Notes: a model not told the origin generated them from the letters alone. 64,000 nucleotides of DNA from Echinarachnius parma (GCA_037951105.1 JBAMJV010001398.1:310001-374000); one strand, 5' to 3'. Numbered from the stretch's first letter, positions 42,449-54,968 are shown. Numbers and translations: made by a program.

Positions 42449-43540
42449 CAGGGGTGTCGATCCGTTTTTGAGATTGGGGGGGCGAAATTTGAAAAAAATT
42501 CCAGAGTGACCACTGAGAGAGCTAAAAGCCCCACATTGGCATGCCCGGAAGTTTTATTATGCGCTCATTGAAAGTGTCTTGATGGCTCGAAGACCTGACT
42601 TTGGGGGGCACCCACATTTGGGGACAATGATGGGGGTCCAGGGGGCGGAGCCCCCGGAAGCTTTTAGATTTCAGACATTTGCTCCTAGCATGGGTGTTAA
42701 AATTGTATAAAATAGTGAACCTACTCATAACGTATTTTTAAAGGGCATAGCGAGGAAAAGACTGAGCCTTGCATGAGATGGATCCACGTGATCATGTATA
42801 CTATAGAGCCATCGATATAGTCTAGGGCATTGGGTTCCCATGAAACTAAGCAAGGGCGTCAACAATTTCTCAAAAATGTAGGGGAGACATTGCGAGGAAG
42901 CGAAGCGACCGAGCGGGGGAGGGTGTGGGAGGGGGTGTCCCCCTCCCACAGTAGGGAGCTTTTGTATTTTGGGGCGTGAAATTGTGCGATTTGGTGCACA
43001 CCTGAGATAGAAATTTCACGTAATATGAAGTATATAGGTATGGAACCAAACATACATAATGACAAAGGGAGGGGGACAATCTGCTCCTTTTTCAAATGTG
43101 GGGGGACATGATATTCCAATTTGATTTGCGTTCAGCGCATATGTACCGAGATTATTTTATTTTCTGTGTCGGTGTGCTATCTATAGATGAGGGTTTAATA
43201 AACTTCGTTTGCGGTTTGAGAAATTACGCTGCCCAACACATTTCAAAAGGTGAGTTCCCGCAACCAAATGAAACTTGCAATATGAGAAACTGTATGCGCG
43301 CGAAGCGCGCGGCAACATAGAGATTTACAGTCCTTTTCAAACTAAAAAAACGCTATTTTGAAGATTAATTATTGATAATGTGTCTTCCCTCGGATCCCCC
43401 TCCTTTGGCATTATATCACTCGATTTTTTTCTTCCTCATTTTCGGAATTATTGGGGGGGCAAAAATGATATGTTCGCCCCCCCAATATTTTCATTGGGGG
43501 GGCGACCGCCCCCCCTGCCCCCCCAGGATCGACACCCCTG
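42449..43540. mobile_element. hAT-type element, 1092 bp, CAGGGGTGTCGATCC ends
   Basis: Ends CAGGGGTGTCGATCC / GGATCGACACCCCTG with an exact 8-bp duplication TTCAATGA (42441-42448, 43541-43548). It has no transposase frame. The interior includes CGCGCGAAGCGCGCGG. It is the same family as 44922-45989, which is in the opposite orientation. Confidence 0.93.
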
Positions 43541-43872
43541 TTCAATGATAATAATAAAGTTGTTTCAAAAATCAGAACCTTCTATTAGGTATACGATACT
43601 ATACCATGTATACGGTCGTACTCTTCTTGCCATTGTCCTGTGTAATTACAGAGTATCGTAGCTTCCCTAAAATAACAAGATTTTGACGGGAAATAAGTTC
43701 GTTTTACGCCCAAATAGACTGATTTTCCAAACAATAGGTACATATAGTATCCTTCCTCTATACCCTCTATCAAAGTTCCTCTCGGAAACAATTAAATGGA
43801 AATATTTTTTGTTTCGTAATAATAATGATATGCACACGAAATAATAAGTGCATCATAATTTTATTTTTTTAA

Positions 43873-44180
43873 ATGCATTGACAACATAATAGGGTTTTCT
43901 AACAAATTAATAAAAGGGTGTTGCATTCAGGATTACATGTATTATATTATGTTTCTCCGAAACAATGCATTGACAAGATAATAAATAAGGTTTCTAACAA
44001 ATTAATAAAAGGGTGTTATATTACATGAATTATATTATGTTTCTCCAAAACAATGCATTGACAAGATAATAAATAAGGTTTCTAACAAATTAATAAAAGG
44101 CAAAGGGTGTATATTACATGAATTATATTATGTTTCTCCAAAACAATGCATTGACTAGATAATAAATAAGATTTCTACGA
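43873..44180. repeat. Tandem repeat, about 95-105 bp unit, about 3.3 copies
   Basis: The unit contains GCATTGACAAGATAATAAATAAGG, TTTCTAACAAATTAATAAAAGG and ATTATATTATGTTTCTCC. Confidence 0.9.
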
Positions 44181-44189
44181 GGCATCACT

Positions 44190-44700
44190 CATTTGGCTTG
44201 AGGGCAGATAAATTATCTTCAAGTGCCGTTTTGGCGCGGCCCCAGAAGAGGGCCCTTATCACACTGTATTTCTTTTGGACGATTCCAACCATATTTCATA
44301 ATATAATATGCCTTTCAAACATTTGCATCCAACACTCTCTCGGACGTTAAATTTCCGTATATGATTTATAACTCACAACGAAATGACACAAATCACTAGG
44401 CAACCAATAATATTGGCAATATCGTTAGTGGCCGGTATCAATCTTTTGTTGTTGTTGCGATAGGATACCGTATAACCAACTACAATCACAGAATCGGAAA
44501 GTCGCGAAAGAACATGAAGAGTGCGCAGGGAATGGTTAGGCCTATACCATAATTTTTTTACTGGCTGATTTGTAAATGCTCAATTTTTTAAAAGGGTATA
44601 TATTTTCCTTATTATTCAAACATTTGTATTTTGAAATGTATCTAGAATCACCAGGCACGCATTTTTGTGTGTGGATTAAATGTCTTTTGTCAGGCAAGGC
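44190..44700. other. No feature recognised
   Basis: AT-rich DNA without exon-like frames or repeat partners that I noticed in the window. Confidence 0.4.
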
Positions 44701-44718
44701 CAAGGCTGAAAACAAACG

Positions 44719-44741
44719 GGGGGGGGGGGGGGGGGGGGGGG
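44719..44741. repeat. Poly-G run
   Basis: Uninterrupted G run of about 23. Confidence 0.95.
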
Positions 44742-44921
44742 AAATATCGGATAATGATGACATATTCCTTTATGCATAGATCCTCATAAAAATGACAAAA
44801 GATCATTGTTTACTAAACGATGCCCCATATTTTACATGATTTAGAGTTTAGAGGCGGGTATTTCGGGCATGGAGTCATTGGGGTGCAGTCGTTGGTAAAA
44901 ACGGACATTGGTTCCGTTTGT

Positions 44922-45989
44922 CAGGGGCGTCGATCCTGGGGAGGGGGGGGGGGCAGGGGGCGGTCGCCCCCCAATGAAAATATTGGGGGGGGGGGGGGGC
45001 GAACATATCATTTCGCCCCCCCAATAATTCCGAAAATGAGAAAGAAAAAAATCGAGTGATATATGCAAAGACGGGAAAGACACATTCATCAATAATTAAT
45101 CTTCAAAATAGCCGTTTTTTAGTTTGAAAAGGACTGTAAATCTCCTTTTTGCCGCGCGCTTCGCGCGCATGTATACAGTTTCTCATATTGCAAGTTTAAA
45201 TTGGGTTGTGGGAACTCACCTTTCGAAATGTGTGTTGGGCAGTGTAATTTCTCAAAAGCACACCTCAAACAAAGTTTATTAAACCCTCATCTATAGATAG
45301 CACACCGTCACAGAAAATAAAATAATCTGAAATATCTTTCAGTCAAATCGGTCCATATGCGCTGAACGCAAATCCAATTGGAATATCATTTCCCCCCACA
45401 TTTGAAAGTGGAGGAGATTGTCCCCCTCCCTTTGTCATTATGTATGTTTGGTTCCATACTTCATATTACGAGAAATTTCTGTCTCGGGTGTGCACCAAAT
45501 CGCACAATTTCACGCCCAAAAATACAAAAGCTCCCTACTGTGGGAGGGGGACACCCCCTCCCACACCCTCCCCCGCTCGGTCGCTTCGCTTCCTCGCAAT
45601 GTCTCTCCTCCACTTTTGAAAAGTTGTTTACGCCCTTGCTTAGTTTCATGGGAGCCCAATGCCCTAGACTATAACGATATGGCTCTATAGTATAGGATCA
45701 CGTGAATCCATCTCATACAAGGCTCAATATTTTCCTCGCTATATGCCCTTAAAAATACGTTACGAGTATAGGTTCACTATTTTATACAATTTTAACACCC
45801 ATGATAGGAGTTGCAAATGTCTGAAATCTAAAAGCTTCCGGGGGCTCCGCCCCCTGGACCCCCATTATTGTCCCCAAATGTGGGTGACCCCCAAAGTCAG
45901 GTCTTCGAGCCATGAAGACACTTTCGATGAGCGGAAATTTTTTTTTCAAATTTCGCCCCCCCAATCGCAAAAACAGATCGACGCCCCTG
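44922..45989. mobile_element. hAT-type element, 1068 bp, CAGGGGCGTCGATCC ends
   Basis: Ends CAGGGGCGTCGATCCTG / CAGATCGACGCCCCTG with an exact 8-bp duplication CCGTTTGT (44914-44921, 45990-45997). Its inside matches 42449-43540 in reverse orientation for most of its length. It is non-coding. Confidence 0.93.
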
Positions 45990-45999
45990 CCGTTTGTGA

Positions 46000-46940
46000 A
46001 TGGAAGTATTGAACTGGGTAACAAAATAGAGGTGCATCCTTTTGTAGTTTGTCCCCGAGCATTGCGATCCATCGTGATCAGCCTCAGCTCATTGGGTAAC
46101 AAATGAAGAAGAAAAGAAGGAGAAAAAAAAACGTCGCTGGCCTCCGCTCGTTCCGCCGCCCATGAAATCAACTTTATGTTTATGAATTGGTCTGGGTTAA
46201 AAGAAAATACAGGTGCATTCCTTTGTATGTTTGTACCCGAGCATTGTAAGGGTTTATTGGTGTAAATATGAAAGTACAGTGTAAACAAGACCGAGACCCA
46301 TCACCACCACCACTTGATTTTACCATATAGGGTGCATGTGGATCCCGGCCCCTTTGCGGTAACACTGTATTTCCGCAATCAGAATACAGGGCCATATAAA
46401 AACGGAACGATCGAATGCACCTGTACGAAACAGTACAGGGAGTCAGGGAATACAAAAATAACAGGACCGCTCTGCATTTGCTTGACCAGAAGTCTTTAGA
46501 TAATCAAAGACAAGTGGAGAGAAAATATTGGTGTTTTCTGTAGGTTGCTAAATTAGTAAGTATGATATTTAAGTAAGAGTATTTAAAGTGAGATGTGTGA
46601 GAGAGACTGCCGTAAATTGTTGTGTTGTTATGATCTGAGCGACTCTCTAGCATTCCTCTGCCCCGCACGTTCCGGCAGGTCCCCGCTGATTCACTGTGGT
46701 GTGTTGCTGCATGGTTATCCGTGTTGGTAGACAGACATCACATATAATAATATAATATAATAAGTTACTATAAGAATATACATTATTTATATGCAATACG
46801 TGTAACATGTGTGCTTACCAAGAACATATGTGATTTGAGTGTGTTATTTGTATAATATCCTGTTCATTTATTCTAATGACAATGTATTGTCATGACTGGA
46901 TAATAAAAGTATATTAACATACAAACTGAATTAAATCGTA
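46000..46940. repeat. Weak local repeats, otherwise unassigned
   Basis: Two diverged copies of GGGTAACAAAATAGAGGTGCATCCTTTTGT...GTTTGTCCCGAGCATTG (46015-46062) and GGGTTAAAAGAAAATACAGGTGCATTC...TTTGTACCCGAGCATTG (46194-46247) are present. No gene seen. Confidence 0.5.
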
Positions 46941-46944
46941 AAAA

Positions 46945-48045
46945 GAAGATGTTCTGATTGTCTATTGACGTTATATATACCCATGGTGAAATTCCCATTG
47001 ACTATATTAACAATTTTACCAATTGAAATCAATTGGTACCAATTGAAAATTACCAATTGAAAATTACCAATTGAAATCAATTGGTAATTGAAGAGTATAT
47101 GGAAAATGAAACAAATACCCATTGAAACCAATGCCAATGGGTACCAATAAGGGAGTTCGTAGTTACAAACTGCGCATGCGCCAATTTCTGAGACGAAAAT
47201 TCACTGTGCCAAAAACATCGATATTGCCCGTTGTCCCATAGACCTTCGTGCAATTATTGTCACATTTGAAACGTGTTTTCACGGGACTTTTGGCTCGAAG
47301 TCATGAATGTTTTTCTGAATTAATCATAATGGACATCTCATATACAGTACATAAAACTGATTTTTTTAAATTTATTTTTTCTATTTATTTTCTGATTTTC
47401 ACAAAAATGTCAACATTCGTATCTGGGCTTTTATTGAAATCGCAAAGGCCCCATACGTAGATTTGTGTGTACTGTTTTCTTTTAAGTGTTGAAAACGGGC
47501 CAAGTTGTGATTTTTATTCTAAAAAAAATTATTTAGCCTGCTTCTAGTTTGAAAATTAAAATGAATGGTTATATTTATTCAATTTTAAATATTTTAGGAT
47601 TAAGGTGAGTTTCTTTTTGGTCAGGTCTTTGAAACGTAACGAAACACAAGGAGAATTCACGCACGCACGCGGAAATTCTGCATAGAGCTCCTGTACTTTA
47701 AATGCGTGCGTCACAGGCTGTGCCGTAAACGTACGCGTAAAGCCTAAATTTTGGTGCAATCTTCCGAAAACCCGGTTACGTCCGTTGCTCCATGGGCTAA
47801 CTACGAACTCCCTTATTGAATTCAGTTTCAATTGGTACCAATTAGAATTTCAATGGGTATAACCAATTGAATTCAATGGGTACCCATTGAAACCAATGCC
47901 AATGGGTACCAATTGAATTCAGTTTCAATTGGTACCAATTAGAATTTCAATTGGTACCAATTAGAATTTCAATGGGTACCAATTGGTTTCAATGTGTACA
48001 TATTGAATTCAATGGGTACCAATTAGAATTTCAACTGGAATTTTG
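46945..48045. repeat. AATTGGTACCAATT palindromic satellite, split by a MITE
   Basis: 46975-47147 and 47816-48045 consist of short overlapping units built from ACCAATTGAAAT, CAATTGGTACCAATT and TTCAATGGGTACC, rich in perfect dyads. Confidence 0.9.
47150..47813. mobile_element. TA-flanked MITE, 664 bp, AGGGAGTTCGTAGTTA ends
   Basis: Ends AGGGAGTTCGTAGTTA / TAACTACGAACTCCCT, with TA duplicated (47148-47149, 47814-47815). It sits inside the palindromic satellite. It contains TGCGCATGCGC (NRF1-like) near the left end. Confidence 0.88.
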
Positions 48046-49279
48046 TCCTGGGTATAGTCGTCATCGACTTGACACAAGTATCCACTCATTCTTTCAGAGA
48101 TAGTGTTTGTCTTTTTATTTTATTAAATTCTGTGAGAAATGAGTTGTGAAATTGTTATACTTTTGATTTATTTCCCAAAACTGCATTTTAGCTTTGAATT
48201 TGAGTTTATCCTGGGACATCAGACCCTCTTTTGCAAGCCAAATTTCAAAAGTTGCGAGGTTATTGTCTTATATGAAAGAAATGTCATTTAATAGCATGCC
48301 TGAAAAAAATTAGGGCTTGAAATCTCTTTTTCGTGGAGTTATAGACCTAAAACTAATAAACCATCGTCCAACGTTTAATTGTGCATTATACGTGTATTCA
48401 CCCGGTGAGAAAGTTCGCACATGGATTCCACGGAGTGCCACATTGATATGCTTGACCCCTACATGACCCGCGCTAGCTACGTGACCCGCGCACAAATAAC
48501 AACGGCATAAGCGAATACTAAACAAAATAACCAAACCTCGCTTAAACTGACTACATGTAATTATATTATTCTTCATTTTTGAGATCTTTTTCCGTGACAT
48601 ACCTTTAAAAATGTCGGCTTCACAATACCTTTACAAGAATAAGTACAATATTGTTGTAATATTATGCTAAATCAGTTAAACTCCTTTATGGACTGATATA
48701 TAGTTTGATGGAGGGACGCATTCATTTTTCATTCGTAGAATCCAAATTACAGGGTTGTTCGATCTGATTTTTTTTTGTGTGTTTTACATTCATCCCCATC
48801 CGTCAACTGAAAACTGTTCAGATGTTTTGTAAAAGAGGGCCTGTCCCTTTAATCTCATAAGACTAATAACTTTCCTTTAGGTGGTAGAATACTGAACAAA
48901 TTTGGCCCATTGCAAAACTTTTTGGGTAAATATCCTACTTATATATATTTCTCTGCGATCGTCTTTTAGACTCTAGTTGGACGTACGGTTCCATTTTCTT
49001 GATAAGTCGATCAAGATATCATTTAATTCATGTGTACCGTGTGTCACATCTACAATGTATTGTAAATGGTCCTGGTAGGACCATTTACCTCACACAGTGG
49101 CAAATTCTAATGGATGCACTTTGAACTACAAACAGAGTGAAAGTCACCAAACCATATACATTGTATCTAGATTGAAGCTCATTTTATCATTTATTGTACA
49201 AAATTTCAATTTAAAAATGATAAATTATACTTACAAAAACCATCATATAAGTTCCATTTCTTTTCCTTGCTGCTCGGTT
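48046..49279. repeat. Mostly unassigned; remnant of a foldback/TTAA element near 48310-48640
   Basis: GTCGGCTTCACAATACCTTTA (48612-48632) resembles the end of the 34478-35237 element, and TTTTCGTGGAGTTATAGAC resembles the end of 63064-63616. The rest is AT-rich without genes. Confidence 0.45.
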
Positions 49280-49487
49280 TTCCATCGTAAACAAAGAAAG
49301 CACGCCCGCAACGTGCGGAGGCCGCTTATTATTGCCCAAAACAAGCGGACTCGCGATCTGCAAGCATGCGCACCGTATCCGATTTCTGATACGCCGTATC
49401 AGAATTCGGATACGGTAACTCACGCAGTGTGGGGAATACATGGCTGTCTTCCAGATTGCAGCAACACTTCTGAGACAGATCACGAGT
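49280..49487 (+). promoter_or_regulatory. CG-rich island with dyad and splice donor; possible promoter and first exon
   Basis: GC and CpG content jump locally. GCATGCGCA (NRF1-like), a dyad CGTATCCGATTTCTGATACG / CGTATCAGAATTCGGATACG and a donor ACGA|GTGAGT at 49488 follow each other. It could start a gene whose coding exons lie beyond the right edge; no such exon is in the window. Confidence 0.3.
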
Positions 49488-49876
49488 GAGTAATCCTCAG
49501 TTTTTTTATTGCCCAAAATTGCAGATTTCTCCATATTTCCGACATTTGAAGAATAACTTGGGCCATTTTGTTAAGTTCAAATCACAGTTGTATCATTTTT
49601 AGGGCCAGTTATGATTGATTTTGCTGAATTGAAATTCAGATTTTGCGTGAAAATTGGATAAACCTTTTCTGTACCGGGCCACGTACAATGTATCCCGTGT
49701 AGGCTGGCATTGCTCTGGCTGCTTGTGTGCCGTGTGTAGTCTTAATTTGTGTGTGTAGATCGCTTTGCCTACAAAAGCATTGTGAAATTAATGAAAACAA
49801 ATGTCATTTTTGTAACCCGATGTCACAATCAGTAAATGGAGTGAAAAATTGTTCCGTACAATACATGATATGAAGT

Positions 49877-50259
49877 ACCGTATTTGCTGGTGTATTAACC
49901 GCACCTTTTTCCATACAGAATAATTTGCAAAATGGGGGAGCGGTTAATACACAGAGATTTCACACATATTTCACGAAAATACATGCAACAAAATCAGTTA
50001 ACATGGAGTGAAAAGCTTGAGAGGCTTTTCTGTTATGAATTGTACTTCAATAAGGAACCAGTATGTGACTTATGTTGTTGTTTTGTGTATTTAAATTGTA
50101 CAAAAGTTAGGGGGAAATCTTAATCAAGGAATTTGATTATAGTGCAATCATTCCCATCACATTTATTATCTAGAACGTGTTTTTTCCTCTTCAATGCCAA
50201 CCAGAAGTTGGGGGTGCGGTTAATACACCGGTGCAGTTTATACACCGGCAAATACGGTA
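49877..50259. mobile_element. MITE, about 383 bp, ACCGTATTTGCTGGTGTATT ends
   Basis: The left ACCGTATTTGCTGGTGTATT with ACCGCAC is mirrored by GTGCAGTTTATACACCGGCA and AATACGGT. GTAC/TA lies at both edges. A fragment of the same family is at 5591. Confidence 0.8.
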
Positions 50260-51120
50260 CTTGTGCTGAAAACCAGTTTTCCAATTTCAACTAGTTCCAC
50301 CACTTTACATGCAATACACATTATACTGCGGGCCCATTGCGCGAAAGTGTGTCAGGATTACTAAGACTAATGGAATAGGCTTTTATTGCAATCATTGAAT
50401 CGTCAGCTTTCAAAAAACAAAAAAGATTTGGGCTAAAATATTCAACATTTTCATCGCTCTCCTTTATAGACAGAAAAAGACAAAATGCATTACGCACTTT
50501 AAAACTGCTATGCTGTTCTGTTAGTGTTAAAAACTATCAATATTATTTTGTACATAGAAATATTCCCTAATAATATAATCATTTTCATTATATGGGTGCT
50601 TAAAAGTTAAAACTAATTTATTATTTGGTTGAAAAATGACGAACAGATTTGTGAGAAAGATGCATTTTTGGGCCCTGTTTATCGTGATACAATGCATGCT
50701 TGAGGCAGTGACTTACATTAAGTTATCAATATGCACCACTTAGGCAGGTTGCTTTCTTGTTAAAAATTGCACCACTATGAAAAAGGACACACATTCATAC
50801 AAGTTTCTGTGTTCTGTGGGACCTGGGACCTTTGTTAGATTAATTCCTTATCAGACTGGAGGTACATACATTGTTGTACTCTGTGGTGTAGATAGGGGGC
50901 CCAGGGGGGGGGGGGGGGGCACATGCCCTCCCAATAATTACAAAAAACAATAACAAAGAAAAGGGGGAAATCTGGGACAAAATAAAGAAATAGACAAGGT
51001 CCGACCACACTATGCCACTCCAGGTTGTACTGTACCTGCTTACTTACAAGTACATTATGTAACTTCCATTGAAAACAAAATAATCCTCGTGGGCAAAGTG
51101 CAGTGCAGTGATTGACATTC
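50260..51120. other. No gene recognised
   Basis: AT-rich DNA with one G run at about 50904-50919. No exon-like frames. Confidence 0.5.
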
Positions 51121-51124
51121 GGGA

Positions 51125-51484
51125 TCTAACTTTATGGACATACAGTGCAAAAAGTGATGAAGGGTTGATACAATGTGTATTGTTGTGTTCTCATATGTCC
51201 ACTGAGAATGTGCGAAAATTTCACATTAAATGGATGTTATATGGCCGAGTAATGAGCAGAAATGCAAAGTGATATTCATTAGCTGATTGCACTGAATTTT
51301 GTACATGGTTATGACTATCTAGTGGATAGTTAAAAATCTGAACACTTCAAAGGAAATTTACAAAAATGAAACCTGTGCCTTGCTTCTATTGTTAATATGA
51401 ATACAACAATGTATGAGAGAACAACTAGAGTTCCAAGTAAATTTTGAGGATTTGGACAATGAACTTACTATCACCGTCCTTTAA
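51125..51484. mobile_element. TTAA-MITE family B, degraded copy
   Basis: GTGCAAAAAGTGATGAAGGGTTGATACAATG, ATATGGCCGAGTAATGAGC and GAGGATTTGGACAATGAACTTAC correspond in order to 16800-17170. Confidence 0.75.
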
Positions 51485-52126
51485 GCCAGGCTGTGACATT
51501 TTTAGGAAACCAAATCCTGTCTGAAACTTTCTAGGTCACCAAAATCAAAACTGGTATATCTATTTCTAAAATAAATCATATTGTGAAGTGGTCAGAGACC
51601 TTCAGCAATGCTAGAAATAAACTTTTTTTTGTTGTTGCCATATGGCTCAGTCGGCAAGGCCACTTGGTAGAAATACAATATTTCATTTGTAGTGGCCAGT
51701 GATCTGGATTTACAATTGATCAGGTATTTTATGATTTTTTCCATTAATTATTGTATATACATGTAATATATCAACGTTCTTTATATCGTGAGTTCATTAA
51801 TGTTATTTCCATGTTAGTGTTGCAAATGACGTTGCAATTCAGCTTTTAGCTGTGAATATGACATTTTTGTTGAATAAATACCATTATTACTATATAGTAG
51901 TCCATTTGGGCAAGTAGAATTTAGCATTGAACAATGAAATTTGGTGGCCCGGAGCTAATTCTTAGTGGCCATGGGCCAGAGGACCTGTGCTCATTTTGAG
52001 CATTGCCTTCAGTGTAGATTGTGAACTATTCTATTATCATGATGTACATGTGCAATATATTGCATTTTGTAAATGATTGAATGGACAAAATTACATGTAC
52101 ATGTATGTGCTCACAACTAGTCACAG

Positions 52127-52254
52127 CATGGGCGTCGATCTGTCCGGAAAAACAATACATTGGTGGGGCGAGCTATTGTTCACAAACAATGCTCGCCCCC
52201 CCCCCCCCCCCCCCCCCCAATGCATTGTGTTTTCCGAACAGATCGACGCCCCCG
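52127..52254. mobile_element. 128-bp hAT-type MITE
   Basis: Ends CATGGGCGTCGATCTGT / ACAGATCGACGCCCCCG with an exact duplication AGTCACAG (52119-52126, 52255-52262). It is nearly a complete palindrome (AATACATTGG, GCGAGC / GCTCGCC, CCAATGCATT) with a C run of about 24. Its ends match the 42.4 and 44.9 kb elements. Confidence 0.92.
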
Positions 52255-52262
52255 AGTCACAG

Positions 52263-53480
52263 CTGAGGGCAATTTTGCCCCCTAATTTTCAAAATAACCC
52301 CCTGAAATAAGTAGGTACAGTAGCCCATAAAATTACCATCTACATATATAGGGTATTATGTGAAATATTTTGTGATATCCATTAGATTGAAAAAGTAGCC
52401 CCCTAAAACGAAATATGAATTCCTGCATTGGTCACAGCAATATGACTTAACCCATTCAAAATTTCCATTTTAACAGACTCTAGCCTCGGGTATTAATTTA
52501 CAAATGTATAATTGGGCTCTGCAGCCTTTGACCTTGGTTCCCTGCTAGATTTTGCAGTCCCCATACAGGACCCACCAGGACCTCCTGTAGTCAATGGGTT
52601 AATCGGTTAATACACAGAGCCATGATGCCATGATACATTAAGTGATTGATTGTTCAAATTAAAGCTGGCATGGAGTGTTTGCATTTCAAAAATTTCATTA
52701 AGACAGAAATGGCCTTTTGTTTGCAAATGACGTATGTCAGCAATTTAGTTGTACATGACATACAGTGAACAGTCCTATCCCATAACAGACCAGAATGCTA
52801 TAAATGCATACAAGAGACAGGTCTTATATTACATCTTGTCAGTACTTTTTGATGACTGATGAAAAAAATTCTCAATGTTTTGAATGATATTATTTATTAT
52901 TTTGAATGTGAGCAATGAGAGGCAAATCATATTCAATTTGATAGTCAAATTAAAAGGACTTGCACCCTGTATTTTAGATGATGTTCAAAAGCTTATTTCT
53001 AACATATTCTTTGTCAAAAAGAAGAGCTTAAATAATTAAATGGCTTCTTATTTTTATTACACCTGTAGGTGATTATTGTAGTAGATCTAGCAGTTTTTTA
53101 TCAGTAATTTTCTTCAATCACTGAATTTGTATAAACCATATACATGTATGAACAAAAACACTTGTGGTTGATTTCTCTAAAAGAACCAATACCCAAGTAT
53201 CTCTTTAAATGCCAATTTTATGCGGTTGACCATGACATTTACTGTATTATATCATCTGTTATCCATCATTGATCATGCAGCTACCTGTATAATAGTCAGA
53301 AATAAGCGACTCACTATGGGGTTCTCTCACTTCGGGGTTCTCTCACTTCTCTGTATATGACAGTACTAGTAAGTAGAACCAGACGCAGGCAGTGGAACAA
53401 ACATCAATGACTGCTTCAAGACTACAGCGCCATTCGCATACATGTGGTTTCAGTACAATTTGTATTGTCTATTATATTAA
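52263..53480. other. No gene recognised
   Basis: Unique-looking AT-rich DNA. A short direct repeat GGGGTTCTCTCACTTC occurs at about 53319-53352. Confidence 0.45.
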
Positions 53481-53484
53481 TACG

Positions 53485-54968
53485 GTAAGCTTCAACCCCC
53501 CAAATGCCTCCCACTCGAGATATCCTCACCCCGAGAATTCGGCGACTCCCCGACCGTCGGGATCGAAGGATATACGTTTTGCGGAGGACAATAAGGTATT
53601 CCCGAGTCGCTCCCGCCCCGTGGTCGTCCTCCAGATCGAAGAAAAGGGAAAGTCAGCAATGCGGCATTGCCTACTTAAGGTGCCGAGCATTGACTAACGA
53701 TTTATCGCCGTAAAATTATTTGTAAGAATATAAATTGGAGTAGATAAAACAAATGATATATTGAGAAACCATTTGAGATATAACACGTTGCGAAACTACC
53801 CAGGTTTTGATAAATATCAATATTTATATTACGCGGATGGTATGGTTATGATCGCTATTGCCGATTGGCATTGTGTTTGTAAGTGCATCGACAACAAAAT
53901 GCGACAACTTCAATTTAGCTGCGGTTATACAACGCGCAATGGCTGTACAGCCGTGTATACACGTCGCGGAGTCATCTAATCACCCCACCGAACCGCAGTT
54001 TATTTGCATAGCTCACTGACCTGCTGACCATCGTCTCTATTCGCCCTACCGTACACGATACTATAATTGCGCCAGTTTGTGGTAAGATGTCAGCCACGAG
54101 TGCAGTACCAGAAGAGACGCCGACGGGGTGGGGGGTGGGGGTGGGGGTAGAATGGACGGGGAGGTCTCTGCTCATTTATTATGCAATGCATGTATAAACG
54201 GCTATCATCGGGTTTCACAAGAATATGAACAAAATGTATACGCGGGAGAACTTAGTTTGGATATGAATTGTGTAGGGGACACGACGGGTTATGTGTCATG
54301 CAGGCAATGGAAGACACGGGGGGGGGATGGGGGGGGGGGGGGGGCAGCGGCGAAGCTAGCAAGAACACGAACATAGTGTACTGTATCTAATTTGATACAA
54401 GCGGAACAAATTATCGGGGGTGGGGGTAGAATGGATGGGGGAAGTATCTGCTCATAGTATGCAAATGCATGTACATGTTTCAAGGGAATATACATGTTTC
54501 ACAAAAATATGAACAAAAGTATCTGCGGGAGAACTTAGTTTATGATATGAAATGTGTAGGGGACACGACGGGTTATTTGTCATACAGGCAATTGGAGCCG
54601 CGGGGGGGGGGGGGGGGAGGGGGGGAGGGGGGGAGGGGGGAGGGGGGAGCGGCGAAGCTACTTTATTAGCAAGAACACATACATAGCGTATTGTATCTAT
54701 TTTAATACAAGCGGAACAAATTATGGATCATATGAAATATGGGGGATAACTGAATAACTTTGCGTGGATACGAAATCATCATGAATTTGTTATACATTGG
54801 CCGGATGTATCGTTGGACGGGTTGTGGGGGCGGGATTGAGTCGCCCGAGTCTATTTTGTCTTACTATTTAAATGATGACTGTGGGATATTTAGTAAAGTT
54901 TTAAAGTGGTGTATGTCATCATCGTCTTTCTCTTACAAAAACCCGCGGGTTTCCGCGGGTACAGCTAG
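53485..54968 (+). mobile_element. Candidate non-autonomous Helitron (3' end firm, 5' end unknown)
   Basis: The 3' end shows the canonical Helitron hairpin ACCCGCGGGTTTCCGCGGGT followed by ACAGCTAG and T (54942-54970). The CG-richer DNA upstream to about 53485, including the 54136-54725 tandem pair, may be its body. No Rep/helicase frame is visible. Confidence 0.6.
54128..54725. repeat. Tandem pair of about 290-bp units with poly-G tracts
   Basis: Both units read GGGGGTAGAATGGA, TATGCAA, GGGAGAACTTAGTTT, GTAGGGGACACGACGGGTTAT, a long G tract, GCGGCGAAGCTA, then TACAAGCGGAACAAATTAT. The G tract grew differently in each (about 54319-54341 and 54601-54650). Confidence 0.92.

Noticed and set aside
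45378-46288. Several overlapping frames on both strands
   Set aside because: They lie inside or across a non-coding hAT element and mirror frames in the inverted copy at 42.4-43.5 kb.
49097-49489. 130-codon plus-strand frame
   Set aside because: No recognisable domain, and it starts in AT-rich repeat-like DNA; only the CG-rich end was kept, as a possible promoter.
53392-53713. Two overlapping short plus-strand frames in CG-rich DNA
   Set aside because: No domain or splice support; likely Helitron body.
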